This document shows, in pieces, positions 17,602-26,849 of a DNA stretch of 64,000 nt; the stretch's first letter is position 1; each line of letters opens with the position of its first letter. The translations under genes were made by a program, and so were the position numbers. The notes beneath the pieces were generated by a model. It worked only from the letters and a program-made list of their open reading frames with translations, was not told where the DNA came from and did not search any database. Source of the stretch: a virus; IMG/VR virus record IMGVR_UViG_3300044632_001398, positions 1 to 64,000 of that record, one strand, 5' to 3'.

Positions 17602-18887
17602 TGAATTTTCTTTTTGAGGATACAAATAGACTTTCTAATTTCACATCAAACAAAGATATAAACAAATCAGGTATACCAAGATTTGCAATATCACCTCTTT
17701 TTACATCAACACAAATATATGTTAATGCTAATGGTAAAAGTAAAGAATTTGGTATTTTTCCAGCAAGCGATGAATTAGATTCTTATGTAATAGCATCTTG
17801 TGTAAATCATAGTCCAGATGATTGGACTGGTTATGACCCAAAAGTTAAAAGTTTATTTAGTTATTTGAATGAAAAATATTTAAAAGATTTAAGAGAGAAT
17901 AGAGCATTTTTAATGTTAGATCAAAGTCTCGAAGGATATCAAACACCTTGGTTATGGGATTGGTTTCATAGTGAATGTAAACAATGGGAAATTTCACCTA
18001 AAAGAATTATTTATGTTACCGGTAACATGATTGCCGATGATGTATATAAAAATTGGTGTAATGAAAATAGAATAGAAGAAAGAATGAAGGTTATACCATA
18101 CCCACATTTTGAATTAGATATGGGTATGACAACTTGGGGTAGGAATAAAGAAAATAGTGAGAATAAATTACCAAGTTTTTCTCAGAGTATTAATTACAAA
18201 ATTCAAAATCCACATCAGTTAAAAACATACGCATGTTTAAATAAACGAATCAGACCACATAGAGTTTGGTTTTATTATTATTTATATAATTCAGGTTTAT
18301 TGAATGAAGGATTGGTTAGTATGAATGAGTTTGATAAACATTGGTATCATTGGGAAGGTAAATTTTTAGAAGATGGATTATTAGATGAATGCTCAAGTAT
18401 ATTACCATTGTTAGTTTATGAAACTCCTAATAATGTTTTAGACGATAATATATACATCAATAGATTTCCTGAACAGGTTGTAAAGGACACATTTTTCACT
18501 GTTGTTAGTGAAGCTCATTGTGGTGATTCTGATAATACAATGTTTTTAAGTGAAAAAACTTTTAAGGTAATTGGTTGCCGTCACCCATTTTTAATTATGG
18601 GAAACAAAGATAGTATGTCAATGATGAGAAAAATTGGATACAAAACTTTTGATGGATTCATAGATGAAGGATTTGATATATTACCAACACATGAAAGATT
18701 AAATTCAATTATTGAATCAATTAGGAAAACAACAATGATTAAAGATAAGATTGAATGGTATAAATCTATGGAGGATGTTATTGAATATAACTATAGTACA
18801 TTGATTGATAAGTTATTTAGATATCCGGATGCGTTTATTGAAATGAGAGATTATTGTCAAATGACCACCAAACAGAAATTACTATAA
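17601..18887 (+). CDS. Predicted GT-B-like glycosyltransferase, paralogue family A
   Basis: 428 residues. The C-terminal segment NTMFLSEKTFKVIGCRHPF (around residue 313) followed by LIMGNKDSMSMMRKIGYKTF recalls the sugar-nucleotide-binding 'TEKxxxxL..G' region of fucosyltransferase-like (GT10) and exostosin-like enzymes. An upstream block KTYACLNKRIRPHRVWFYYY is shared in form (R-x-H-R) with four other proteins in the window, at 25107, 29046, 31449 and 32606. I infer a shared fold and role. Family membership is inferred from these motifs only. It is linked to its neighbours by TAATG overlaps on both sides. Confidence 0.6.
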   Translation: MNFLFEDTNRLSNFTSNKDINKSGIPRFAISPLFTSTQIYVNANGKSKEFGIFPASDELDSYVIASCVNHSPDDWTGYDPKVKSLFSYLNEKYLKDLRENRAFLMLDQSLEGYQTPWLWDWFHSECKQWEISPKRIIYVTGNMIADDVYKNWCNENRIEERMKVIPYPHFELDMGMTTWGRNKENSENKLPSFSQSINYKIQNPHQLKTYACLNKRIRPHRVWFYYYLYNSGLLNEGLVSMNEFDKHWYHWEGKFLEDGLLDECSSILPLLVYETPNNVLDDNIYINRFPEQVVKDTFFTVVSEAHCGDSDNTMFLSEKTFKVIGCRHPFLIMGNKDSMSMMRKIGYKTFDGFIDEGFDILPTHERLNSIIESIRKTTMIKDKIEWYKSMEDVIEYNYSTLIDKLFRYPDAFIEMRDYCQMTTKQKLL

Positions 18888-19810
18888 TGTTCAAACATCA
18901 GAAAAGTAAAATTAATATTACTGAGGATAGTAAAATAGTGATTAGTTTAGGGGATAGTTTTACACAAGGTGAAGGTGCATGTTCAATTGATTTATGGGAA
19001 AAATATAATTGGGATTTAAAAAAAATGTCAGATAGAGAATCTAGATATGATATTGATATCTCTAATTTAGAAAATTCATGGGTTCATAAATTATGTAGTA
19101 ATCATTTGACAGATTTTATTCCGATTAATATGGGAATGACCGGTAGAGGAAATAGGGCTGCAATAAAAGAACTTTATTTACATCCTGATTTAGGTATTGA
19201 AAAGGCGAAAGAAAAGATAGTAATTTTAATGTTAACAGGTTACGAAAGAGTTGATTTTGTGTATAAAAAGTTTTTAGAACATATGCACTTTTATACATTA
19301 TGGGGTATTAGTAATTCACAACACGAACATGCGGAGTTATGGAGTTTATATAATGAACACGTTTATTCCGATAGGTCTGCAATAATTGAGTTATTAACAT
19401 CAATCGCCGAATTAAAAAACTGGTGTAAAGTTAATGATGCTAAATTAATTATAACAAGTGCATTTAGACCTGAATATGGTAGAGATTATTTCTTTAATAA
19501 AATTAGAGGTAATCATTTAGATTATATGGATGAAAGTGAAGAATATATAAATGGATTAGTAGATATTATAGATTGGGATAATTTTTTTAAACCGAAAGGT
19601 TTTAAATGTATAACCGATTATCTATTACATTTAGAAGGAAGAGAAGATTTATTTTTAGAAGAATCTGCAGCAAAGTATTATGAATTTGGATATTCACTTG
19701 AAAAATTAAGTCCTAAAGGTTATATTACAAAATGTTCACATCCAAGTTACTTGGGTCATGAGGCAATAGCAAATGTTTTATACGAACACATTAATAAAAT
19801 TAAAAATTAA
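18887..19810 (+). CDS. SGNH/GDSL hydrolase-like protein
   Basis: 307 residues from the ATG overlapping the previous stop (TAATG); a longer in-frame start at 18854 would overlap by 34 nt and is less likely. Block I is IVISLGDSFTQGEGACS (about residues 17-33), with Ser as nucleophile. Block II Gly is in NMGMTGRGNRAA. The C-terminal HPSYLGHEAIANVLYEHI supplies the His, while the usual acidic partner two or three residues before it is Ser (KCSHPS). SGNH enzymes remove or transfer acyl groups on sugars and lipids. It is one of eight such proteins in the window. Confidence 0.72.
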   Translation: MFKHQKSKINITEDSKIVISLGDSFTQGEGACSIDLWEKYNWDLKKMSDRESRYDIDISNLENSWVHKLCSNHLTDFIPINMGMTGRGNRAAIKELYLHPDLGIEKAKEKIVILMLTGYERVDFVYKKFLEHMHFYTLWGISNSQHEHAELWSLYNEHVYSDRSAIIELLTSIAELKNWCKVNDAKLIITSAFRPEYGRDYFFNKIRGNHLDYMDESEEYINGLVDIIDWDNFFKPKGFKCITDYLLHLEGREDLFLEESAAKYYEFGYSLEKLSPKGYITKCSHPSYLGHEAIANVLYEHINKIKN

Positions 19811-19814
19811 TATA

Positions 19815-20243
19815 ATGAGAGAAAGAAAATTTTTACCAACACTATCTGAATTACTTGATAGATTATCAATTGTACAATTAAAAGAAGTTTTTATAACTGA
19901 ACATAAAGAAGAATATGCAAAAGAAATTGCGGATATTACATATGATATACAATCAATATTAGAGGAAGAAAATGTTACAATAACTGGTGAAATGTTAAGA
20001 GCGGTTATCGTATGTGCACAGATGAATTTACATATTTGGCATAACGAGTCTAATGTAAGAAGTGGAAAAGAAGGTCCAAGTATGTTAGCATTAACACATG
20101 GATTAAATGGTATTAGAAATACAGCTAAGAATAAAATACAAGAAGTTGTAGGTGGTAGAAAAGACTATAAAATTGATTGCATTGCTGCAGATTTTAAAGA
20201 TTGGGAAGTTAGTTGGCCAAAGAAAGACCAACAAGAAGGATAA
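19815..20243 (+). CDS. Conserved-type phage hypothetical protein
   Basis: 142 residues from the ATG at 19815 (MRERKFLPTLSELLDRLSIVQ), 5 nt after the previous stop; an upstream in-frame start inside the SGNH gene is not needed. Mostly helical. I recall close relatives in many environmental phages, with segments like LTHGLNGIRNTAKN and GGRKDYKIDC, but no function. It is the last gene before a bidirectional terminator. Confidence 0.7.
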   Translation: MRERKFLPTLSELLDRLSIVQLKEVFITEHKEEYAKEIADITYDIQSILEEENVTITGEMLRAVIVCAQMNLHIWHNESNVRSGKEGPSMLALTHGLNGIRNTAKNKIQEVVGGRKDYKIDCIAADFKDWEVSWPKKDQQEG

Positions 20244-20244
20244 T

Positions 20245-20273
20245 AAAAAAGGGACAATTATGTCCCTTTTTTT
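20245..20273. terminator. Bidirectional terminator between convergent operons
   Basis: Stem aaaaaagggaca (20245-20256) / tgtccctttttt (20261-20272) with loop atta is flanked by A and T runs, so it can end transcription from both sides. It overlaps the stop codon of the minus-strand gene. Confidence 0.9.
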
Positions 20274-20820
20274 ATGATTCGTAATATAACTCAGGATATT
20301 CAACTATAACATGAATACCACCTAAAGAATATGCTGACTTATATATTGTTTCAATTTCATTGTAATTTTTTAAATCCCAAAATTTAGTATTAGGACACAT
20401 GGATTTGAATTCATCAAAATAGTTTCCTCTATGTTGATGACCAGGGTCTAACGGTTTATCTGAACCTTTACCTAAACGAATAATCATATTAGGTGTCCAT
20501 TCACCCTTACTCATTAAACCAATTTTGTCCACGTGGTTAACTAACTGATTTGTTGCACATATTACAAAATCCCAACGAGGGTAGAATGTAATAACAAATT
20601 TACCGGCCATTGCCATACCTAATGACATACCCATTTGAGATTCTTCCATAACGGGAAGTTCAATTAATTTATCTTTAGGAACGTCTCCAATGGTTGTACT
20701 CATAGGATTACCGTGCCAAAGGACTTGTTGACCTATAAAAACGGTGTTTTCTTGTTGCCCAAGGTAAGTCATTGAATTAGTCAATGCGTCCTTATATGGG
20801 GTGTATTGTGGTGAACTCAT
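20272..20820 (-). CDS. TPP-dependent enzyme, E1 beta / transketolase pyrimidine-domain-like subunit (minimal)
   Basis: 182 residues, last gene of the minus operon. PVMEESQMGMSLGMAMAG (about 56-73) followed by FYPRWDFVICATNQLVNHVDK matches the E1-beta stretch with the TPP-activating Glu and the 'dF...a.dQi.N..AK' pattern. Usual E1-beta subunits are about 325 residues with a transketolase C domain; here that domain is absent. The matching E1-alpha-like subunit lies five genes upstream in the same operon (26834-27469). Together they could form a two-carbon transfer or decarboxylating enzyme acting in sugar biosynthesis; the substrate is unknown. Confidence 0.72.
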   Translation of the reverse strand: MSSPQYTPYKDALTNSMTYLGQQENTVFIGQQVLWHGNPMSTTIGDVPKDKLIELPVMEESQMGMSLGMAMAGKFVITFYPRWDFVICATNQLVNHVDKIGLMSKGEWTPNMIIRLGKGSDKPLDPGHQHRGNYFDEFKSMCPNTKFWDLKNYNEIETIYKSAYSLGGIHVIVEYPELYYES

Positions 20821-21617
20821 AATATATCTTTTTCTATGTTTTTTATAATACTATCGGCAATAATCCTATGACAATTTTTTGATGGATGATGATCTTGAGG
20901 AGGATTAGTTAAATCCGAATCGTTTGATATTAACATACCATTATTTAATTTAATTAAATCGTCAATACAATTATACGTTTTATTATTATAATCTAATATA
21001 ATCAATTTTTTTGAAATTTCCTCATTATTGAAGATTAATTTTAATAAATCATCTTGCCAACATAGTATTTTAGTTTTTATACCTTTTTCTTCATAAAATT
21101 TTAAAAATTCATTTAATTCACGTAAAATTTGATTTTTAAAAATATCATACCATTCATCAAATGATGAATTATTTTCATACAACCACTCAATAAAAATTCT
21201 ATCTTCTTTATTATCAGAAAATTGATTTTTAAATGGAATATTAAGGTTATAATCTGTCCCTTTATAATTAAATTTAAATTTATTTCTTGTTATTTGACTT
21301 GTTTGAAATATGATATATTCAATATCATCATAATTTAAACAACAAATCGGTGATTTTCCGTTAAACGAGTCTTCAATAAATTCAAATGAATCGTATTCAC
21401 TACCCCCATTATTAGATTTAACAACTTCAAATGTATTAAAATGATTTGCAACTAATCTTGGGTAATAAAGTGTATTTTTAAATTTTATTTGTGCGTCGGT
21501 TATGAATTTTTGATTAAACTCACTATCACTTAATTTTATTACATTAGGTAAATTAGAGTAATAATATAATCCTTGACCCCAAGTAAATGAACAACCGGCA
21601 AATATAATTCCTTTCAT
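20817..21617 (-). CDS. SGNH hydrolase-like protein (GCS variant)
   Basis: 266 residues from the ATG at 21617, which follows the upstream stop as TAATATG; the longer start at 21635 would overlap. It begins MKGIIFAGCSFTWGQGLYYY, with block I as G-C-S rather than G-D-S. It has a Gly/Asn-like block around KSNNGGSEYDSFEF and ends DHHPSKNCHRIIADSII, supplying the D-x-H pair. It is a close tandem paralogue of the next gene. The start of the E1-beta-like gene overlaps its end by 4 nt. Confidence 0.72.
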   Translation of the reverse strand: MKGIIFAGCSFTWGQGLYYYSNLPNVIKLSDSEFNQKFITDAQIKFKNTLYYPRLVANHFNTFEVVKSNNGGSEYDSFEFIEDSFNGKSPICCLNYDDIEYIIFQTSQITRNKFKFNYKGTDYNLNIPFKNQFSDNKEDRIFIEWLYENNSSFDEWYDIFKNQILRELNEFLKFYEEKGIKTKILCWQDDLLKLIFNNEEISKKLIILDYNNKTYNCIDDLIKLNNGMLISNDSDLTNPPQDHHPSKNCHRIIADSIIKNIEKDIL

Positions 21618-21618
21618 A

Positions 21619-22434
21619 TTATAATTCGTTTTCAATTACGCTAATAATACTATCGGCAATTACTCTGTGACATTTTTTTGACGGATGATGATCATTATAA
21701 ACGTATCCATTAAAGTAAGGGTCATGTTCAATATACATTTCTTTATGTTTTTGTTGTAACTGTTGTATAGTGTCAAAAACCTCACCATTGTAATGTAATT
21801 GTATAAATCTTGAATTTAAAAACTCATCATTTTTAATATGATGTAATAAATCATCTTCCCAAGTAAGTATCTTAGTTTTTAAACCTTTTTCTTCGTAAAA
21901 TCTTATCTGTTTAATTAGTCTATGATATTGTTGTTCAGATAATTGATTTTTCCAATCATCAATAGAATAGTTATTTACTTCCATCCATTTTAATAAATTA
22001 GATGTGTCACCCCAATCCGCTTTAGGAGGTAGGTTACATGAAAAAGATTCACCATTAACTTCAAAGTAAAAGTTATTTCTAAACAATTGAGAAAGTTGGA
22101 TTATCACATAATCAAAATCGTCATAGGTATATCTTTCGTTTGAATAATGACTATATATTTTCTTTTTTTCTGAATCTGTTAGTATATTATCAAAAAAATC
22201 AAATGTCTCGTCCTCAGACCCACCGTTTACGTTTTTGAAAACTTCAAACGTATTAAAATGATTTGCAACTAATCTTGGAAACCTAATTGTATCTTTAAAT
22301 TTAATTTGAGCGTCCGTAATTTTATCTGCATGATATTGATATGGAGGTGGATTGTAAAGATTCGGTAATTCGGAATAAAAGTACAATCCTTGTCCCCATG
22401 TGAATGAGCAACCCCCAAATAATAATCCTTTCAT
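21619..22434 (-). CDS. SGNH hydrolase-like protein (GCS variant)
   Basis: 271 residues. MKGLLFGGCSFTWGQGLYFY opens the protein; VNGGSEDETFDFF and the closing DHHPSKKCHRVIADSII are shared with the downstream paralogue (20817). The tandem pair differs mainly in the middle, so acyl or sugar specificity may differ. The start overlaps the stop of the epimerase gene by one base. Confidence 0.72.
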   Translation of the reverse strand: MKGLLFGGCSFTWGQGLYFYSELPNLYNPPPYQYHADKITDAQIKFKDTIRFPRLVANHFNTFEVFKNVNGGSEDETFDFFDNILTDSEKKKIYSHYSNERYTYDDFDYVIIQLSQLFRNNFYFEVNGESFSCNLPPKADWGDTSNLLKWMEVNNYSIDDWKNQLSEQQYHRLIKQIRFYEEKGLKTKILTWEDDLLHHIKNDEFLNSRFIQLHYNGEVFDTIQQLQQKHKEMYIEHDPYFNGYVYNDHHPSKKCHRVIADSIISVIENEL

Positions 22435-23408
22435 TAATTAAATTCGTTTTTGTGTTGTAAATACCAATCGTAAGCTAATCTTAATCCGTTTTGAATAGTT
22501 GTCTTAGCTTCCCAACCTAAATTCTCTTTTATTTTATTTGAATCAATTTTACGAGTTGGAATCATAGACGGTTTTCCTTGAATGTATTCGGTTGGTACCT
22601 CATGTTCTGCAATTGCTCTCATTATTTCTAAAACTTTATTTACTGAGTATACAGTGTTTGAACCAACATTATATGTTTGGAACATTTCAGTCTCATTTTC
22701 CATCACCACTTGTAATGCCTCAACAAAGTCTTCAATGTATAGTAAATCTCTTAATTCGGAACCGTCACCCCACACTGGTATTGGGTCCATTTTATCAGCA
22801 ACCTTACGAATTGTTGCAGGAGTAACGTGACATTTGTTGAAATCATATTTATCGTGAGGGCCAAACAAATTCGCTGGTCTAATCACAGTACATTTCATTG
22901 TTCGTGGTAAGTATTTTGCATACAACTCACATTGAACCTCAGCATATCTCTTCATCCAACCAACAGGAAAATAAACAGGATATGGTTCATCAAATAAGAA
23001 ATCAGTCTCAACTACCGGTTCATCACCTTTAGGTGGATAAACAGTATTAGATGATATAAATACATAATGTTTAACTTCGTTTCTCCAAGCGGAATCAATT
23101 AAAAAATTATTCATTGCCACATTTGGAGTTACGTGAGCTAATGGATCAACTACTGTATCAACAGCATTTGATGTGGAGGCTGCTGCGTGAAATACAACAT
23201 CTACATCTTTAGTTGCATTCATACAACCTTCATAGGTTTGTAAATCGTACTTACTATACTCAACACCATCGTAAGTGGTTCTTACACCTCTTTTATGAAG
23301 GTTTACTCTTAAATTGGTATAACCTTCTTTAATTAATCTTGCGGTTAAGTTTTGACCTACCAATCCCGAACCGCCGGTAATTAATATCTTTGAATTTTTG
23401 TCTATCAT
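22434..23408 (-). CDS. NAD-dependent epimerase/dehydratase, GDP-fucose-synthase-like SDR
   Basis: 324 residues. ILITGGSGLVGQNLTARLI is the Rossmann GxxGxxG loop; VFHAAASTSN and VFISSNTVYPP are the usual SDR strands. TVIRPANLFGPHDKYD, HVTPATIRKV and GDGSELRDLLYIEDFVEA are like the C-terminal half of GDP-fucose synthase/UDP-glucose-epimerase proteins. The catalytic Tyr of YxxxK appears to be Val: the Lys is in PVGWMKRYAE, and the residue four before it is V. A similar loss occurs in the adjacent SDR fusion gene. Reaction and sugar are therefore uncertain. Confidence 0.78.
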   Translation of the reverse strand: MIDKNSKILITGGSGLVGQNLTARLIKEGYTNLRVNLHKRGVRTTYDGVEYSKYDLQTYEGCMNATKDVDVVFHAAASTSNAVDTVVDPLAHVTPNVAMNNFLIDSAWRNEVKHYVFISSNTVYPPKGDEPVVETDFLFDEPYPVYFPVGWMKRYAEVQCELYAKYLPRTMKCTVIRPANLFGPHDKYDFNKCHVTPATIRKVADKMDPIPVWGDGSELRDLLYIEDFVEALQVVMENETEMFQTYNVGSNTVYSVNKVLEIMRAIAEHEVPTEYIQGKPSMIPTRKIDSNKIKENLGWEAKTTIQNGLRLAYDWYLQHKNEFN

Positions 23409-25105
23409 ATTATATTTTGTTTTTTTAAGTCTTCTAATCTATATTCCTCCTCAACTAATTTTTTATCGTGAACGAAATCAATATAAGTTAATCGTCTAAA
23501 ATCATTTTTTACCTTTTCCACCGAATGATCAGGATTATTTAAAGTGAAATCTAATAATGCAAAATTACCTAAAGTTGGTTTTACATAATTAACTTCATTA
23601 TTTTCATTAATTCTCAACTCCCCACCACCATTATTATAATCATTTTCGTCGGATAAGTAAATTAAAATAACACAATATCTTTTTCTATTTTCCCCATCAT
23701 TGTGAGGTGTTATATGATCACCATTTTCATAAATTGTATATGCGTCTTGGTGATTGTAGTTACCTCTTAATATTGGATATATTTTACCTATGTAATCCTC
23801 AATTACAAAACGAAGATAATCCCTACCTTTTTGTAAATCATCATTAAAATGTTTACTTTCCCACCATCTTTGTACCTCTAATCCTTCTTTTTCTTTTATA
23901 TAATTTTCTAATCCCGAAATTTCATCTGATGTGTAATGTAACTTTTTTTCCCAACTATCAATTTGATTTTTTTCGGCAATTAATTTATAATCAAATCTAT
24001 AACTAAAATTACTATTATCTTTAGTAGATTCTTTTATACCATTAAGAATCTCTTTAAACTTTTCCATATCGGGTATAAGTTCCTCAATTTTACCAAAGTA
24101 ATAACCACCGTTAGTTAAAAATTCTCTTACATTAAAATTAACACCTTCAATAGGAAATTGAGTTTTATAATAATAATATGTTTTAGCTAAACCTTCTTCA
24201 AAAGGTGTTGTAGGTAGTAAACCATATTTTTCTTGTTTTGTGGTATCCATTTGTCTTCTTAAATCACCATTAGGTTTTGATGTGTCCCATTTAATGGTAA
24301 TATCCTTACCACTTATTTTTACTAACGATTCAATCATAGATTTAATTGTAATCTCAACACCCGAACCAAAATTAATTACATCATGTATACCATCTTCGTA
24401 CATTTTTTTAATTGCAAATGCAACATCTTTTCCATAGACAAAGTCTCTAATTGAACTACCATCACCCCAAGACTCAATTGAATCAGTTGCTTCATGTATT
24501 TTCTTTATTGTTGAAGAAATTACAGTACCACTTCCACTATAATCATCGTAGTCACCATATATATTTGCAGGTCTAATAATGGACCATTTTTCATACCCAT
24601 ATTGTACTTTATATGCCTCTAATAACATCTCGCCAACTCTTTTAGACCAAGACGGAAACCAATCATGTTCAGATGGTAAAGTATTCCAAACGGTATCTTC
24701 AACAAACTTTTCGGCGGGTGAATAAACACCAACAGAACTCACAAAAACTAACCATATATCTTTTAATGCACATTGATTTATTATCTCAGTGTTAATTTTT
24801 ATTGATGGATATAAAAAATCCACTGGTTTAGTTTTTGCTTTAATTGGTGAACCTTTAATACCAAATGTATTAAATACGACATCAAAACTGTATTTTTCAA
24901 ATAATTTTTTAATTGAACCATCTACAGTTAAATCCATTTTTATAAACTCAAATCTATTTTTATATAGATTATTATAGTTAATTTCAGGTTCTTTTAAGTC
25001 AATACCCACAACGAAATAATTAAAATTATCTCTTAATAATTCAGTTAATAGAAATGTACCAACTAAACCTGAACAACCCGTTAACAACACTGTTTTTCTC
25101 TCCAT
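23405..25105 (-). CDS. Fusion of an SDR sugar epimerase with a 2OG-Fe(II) oxygenase
   Basis: 566 residues. Residues 1-315 are an extended SDR: VLLTGCSGLVGTFLLTEL, VFVSSVGVYSPAEKF, WSIIRPANIYGDYDD, GDGSSIRDFVYGKDVA. The Lys of the active site is in FPSWSKRVGEML but the expected Tyr is replaced. Residues about 350-566 form a prolyl-4-hydroxylase-like oxygenase: ITPHNDGENRKRYCVILIYL (H-x-D near 467), a GGGELRI strand, and NPDHSVEKVKNDFRRLTYI with the distal His and the 2OG-binding Arg. I know of no characterised enzyme with this order. It might oxidise the sugar that the SDR handles. Confidence 0.78.
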   Translation of the reverse strand: MERKTVLLTGCSGLVGTFLLTELLRDNFNYFVVGIDLKEPEINYNNLYKNRFEFIKMDLTVDGSIKKLFEKYSFDVVFNTFGIKGSPIKAKTKPVDFLYPSIKINTEIINQCALKDIWLVFVSSVGVYSPAEKFVEDTVWNTLPSEHDWFPSWSKRVGEMLLEAYKVQYGYEKWSIIRPANIYGDYDDYSGSGTVISSTIKKIHEATDSIESWGDGSSIRDFVYGKDVAFAIKKMYEDGIHDVINFGSGVEITIKSMIESLVKISGKDITIKWDTSKPNGDLRRQMDTTKQEKYGLLPTTPFEEGLAKTYYYYKTQFPIEGVNFNVREFLTNGGYYFGKIEELIPDMEKFKEILNGIKESTKDNSNFSYRFDYKLIAEKNQIDSWEKKLHYTSDEISGLENYIKEKEGLEVQRWWESKHFNDDLQKGRDYLRFVIEDYIGKIYPILRGNYNHQDAYTIYENGDHITPHNDGENRKRYCVILIYLSDENDYNNGGGELRINENNEVNYVKPTLGNFALLDFTLNNPDHSVEKVKNDFRRLTYIDFVHDKKLVEEEYRLEDLKKQNII

Positions 25106-25106
25106 T

Positions 25107-26849
25107 TTATATTATTTTTTTTTCTAAATTTAAATAGTCATCAATTTTAACATCAGTTAACGATTTGAAAAAGTTAACGTCATTTTTTGAATTATATATA
25201 TCAAAAACTTTCTGACGATTTTTATCAAATCTTTCTTTATTGTTTTTATAGAATTCCATAAAGAATTCTTTATTTTCATACATTCGTTTAATCTCCGTAA
25301 TAACTTTATGCATTCTAATACGATTATCTGGTTCATCGTCATAATCATGACTTATTATGTCATCAAACATATCAAATTTAAATCTATCTTTTAGATATTT
25401 TACATGATTATATGAAGCCAAAAATATTGGGAATTGATAAAAGTAAAATGGTTTCATTGATTTTTCGGTGATATGTATTTCTTTGGGTGAATAACATGAT
25501 TCGGTTGTTATATTAACATATGTATCCTCATATGTTTTACGAGCATACACTCTATTCCAAAAAATTTGAGCACCATCACTAGTATCGTCAAACCAAGTTC
25601 TATTTTCTTCGTGTTTACTTTTTTTAATATCAATTTCAGTTAAGAATTTAATCTCATCTTTATATTCATTTTTTTCATCACCTATAAAAAATTCTGAATA
25701 GTAATTTTCATCTTCATGTCTTTTCTCCTGTTTATGATACCATCCCATAATTAAAGACCAATCTATGTGTTCTAAAATTCCATCTTTTTTTAACATACAT
25801 AAAAAAGAATATCTATGAGGCTTTGGACTTCTATTGTGACATAAGAAAAATTCACCGTTTTTTTCGGGTACAAAATTAGGATCACCAAGTTCAACCATAT
25901 GAGTTGATATGAACATAACCAAAAAATCCAAAGAATACATGTTATATAATATATTATGTTTTTGCTTATAATAATCTAATTTTGAATTATTATTTAACAT
26001 ATGGATTCTCCTATAATCTAATCCTTCTTTTATTATTAATTTATTTAAGTATACTACATAATCTTCATATTCAAATTCGTGTTCATTTAACATTATAATA
26101 TGAAAATTTAAACATTTATTGAAACATTCTCTAACCTTAGGAGGTAAAGGTAACGTCTCAACTTCCATAACATGATGATGAAAATTATCGCTGTTAATAA
26201 AATAAAAATAGTTCTCATTAGGATTTTCATAAACCTCATCCAAAACACAATTTCTTATATCATGAAAAAGATTATAGAATCTAAACAAACCAATCACAAT
26301 TTTATATCTATAGTAATCTCTATGTGCTGGATATAAATTTGCGTGATAAGTGGTATAATCATCGGACCATCTATCATAGACAATGTTAAATGTTTTTTTA
26401 TCAAAAACCCTTAGTTGATTCAAATAATCTAATTTTAAATCATTTGGTTTTAAAATAATAACATTCTTAAACGAAATAAATAATTTATCATATACTTTTT
26501 TAAGAGATTCAACAACGTCATATTCATCAAGTAAAATAATTTTAAAATTACTGTCACTTCTAATTCTACCTCTTAAATGTTCGGTAAATGGATAATCTTT
26601 ATCCAATAAATTTTTATTCTCAAAACGACTCAAATCGTTAATATGTGTTAGAAAATAATAATAATTTTCATTTACATTTTCGGCATTGTCATCAACGTTA
26701 GATTTTCTAATGTTTTCAACACCTGATAATTTAAGTAAATTTTGAACATATAAAAATCTCTCATCATCTGAAGGTTTTTTATTGTTCACGTAATGTGAAT
26801 CATCTAAATTATCTAAATTATCACAAATTATATTTAAAAAATAACCCAT
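25107..26849 (-). CDS. Predicted GT-B-like glycosyltransferase, family A, long form
   Basis: 580 residues from the ATG at 26849 (MGYFLNIICDNLDNLDD), preferred over a GTG at 26873; it overlaps the preceding stop by 16 nt. The family A core is in the second half: FFLCHNRSPKPHRYSFLCML, YVNITTESCYSPKEIHITEK, then KPFYFYQFPIFLASYNHVKY (around 460) and HDYDDEPDNRIRMHKVI. A roughly 200-residue N-terminal extension (DNLDDSHYVNNKKPS onward) is not found in the shorter paralogues 17601 and 29046. The last residues are Lys/Asp-rich. Confidence 0.6.
   Translation of the reverse strand: MGYFLNIICDNLDNLDDSHYVNNKKPSDDERFLYVQNLLKLSGVENIRKSNVDDNAENVNENYYYFLTHINDLSRFENKNLLDKDYPFTEHLRGRIRSDSNFKIILLDEYDVVESLKKVYDKLFISFKNVIILKPNDLKLDYLNQLRVFDKKTFNIVYDRWSDDYTTYHANLYPAHRDYYRYKIVIGLFRFYNLFHDIRNCVLDEVYENPNENYFYFINSDNFHHHVMEVETLPLPPKVRECFNKCLNFHIIMLNEHEFEYEDYVVYLNKLIIKEGLDYRRIHMLNNNSKLDYYKQKHNILYNMYSLDFLVMFISTHMVELGDPNFVPEKNGEFFLCHNRSPKPHRYSFLCMLKKDGILEHIDWSLIMGWYHKQEKRHEDENYYSEFFIGDEKNEYKDEIKFLTEIDIKKSKHEENRTWFDDTSDGAQIFWNRVYARKTYEDTYVNITTESCYSPKEIHITEKSMKPFYFYQFPIFLASYNHVKYLKDRFKFDMFDDIISHDYDDEPDNRIRMHKVITEIKRMYENKEFFMEFYKNNKERFDKNRQKVFDIYNSKNDVNFFKSLTDVKIDDYLNLEKKII

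Noticed and set aside
18279-18286. TATTTATA inside the gene at 17601
   Set aside because: It lies in coding DNA with no gene start nearby; this shows that chance matches occur in such AT-rich sequence.
18854-18886. Longer start for the SGNH gene at 18854
   Set aside because: The ATG at 18887 overlaps the previous stop as TAATG, the pattern used across the window, and puts the GDS block at a normal position.
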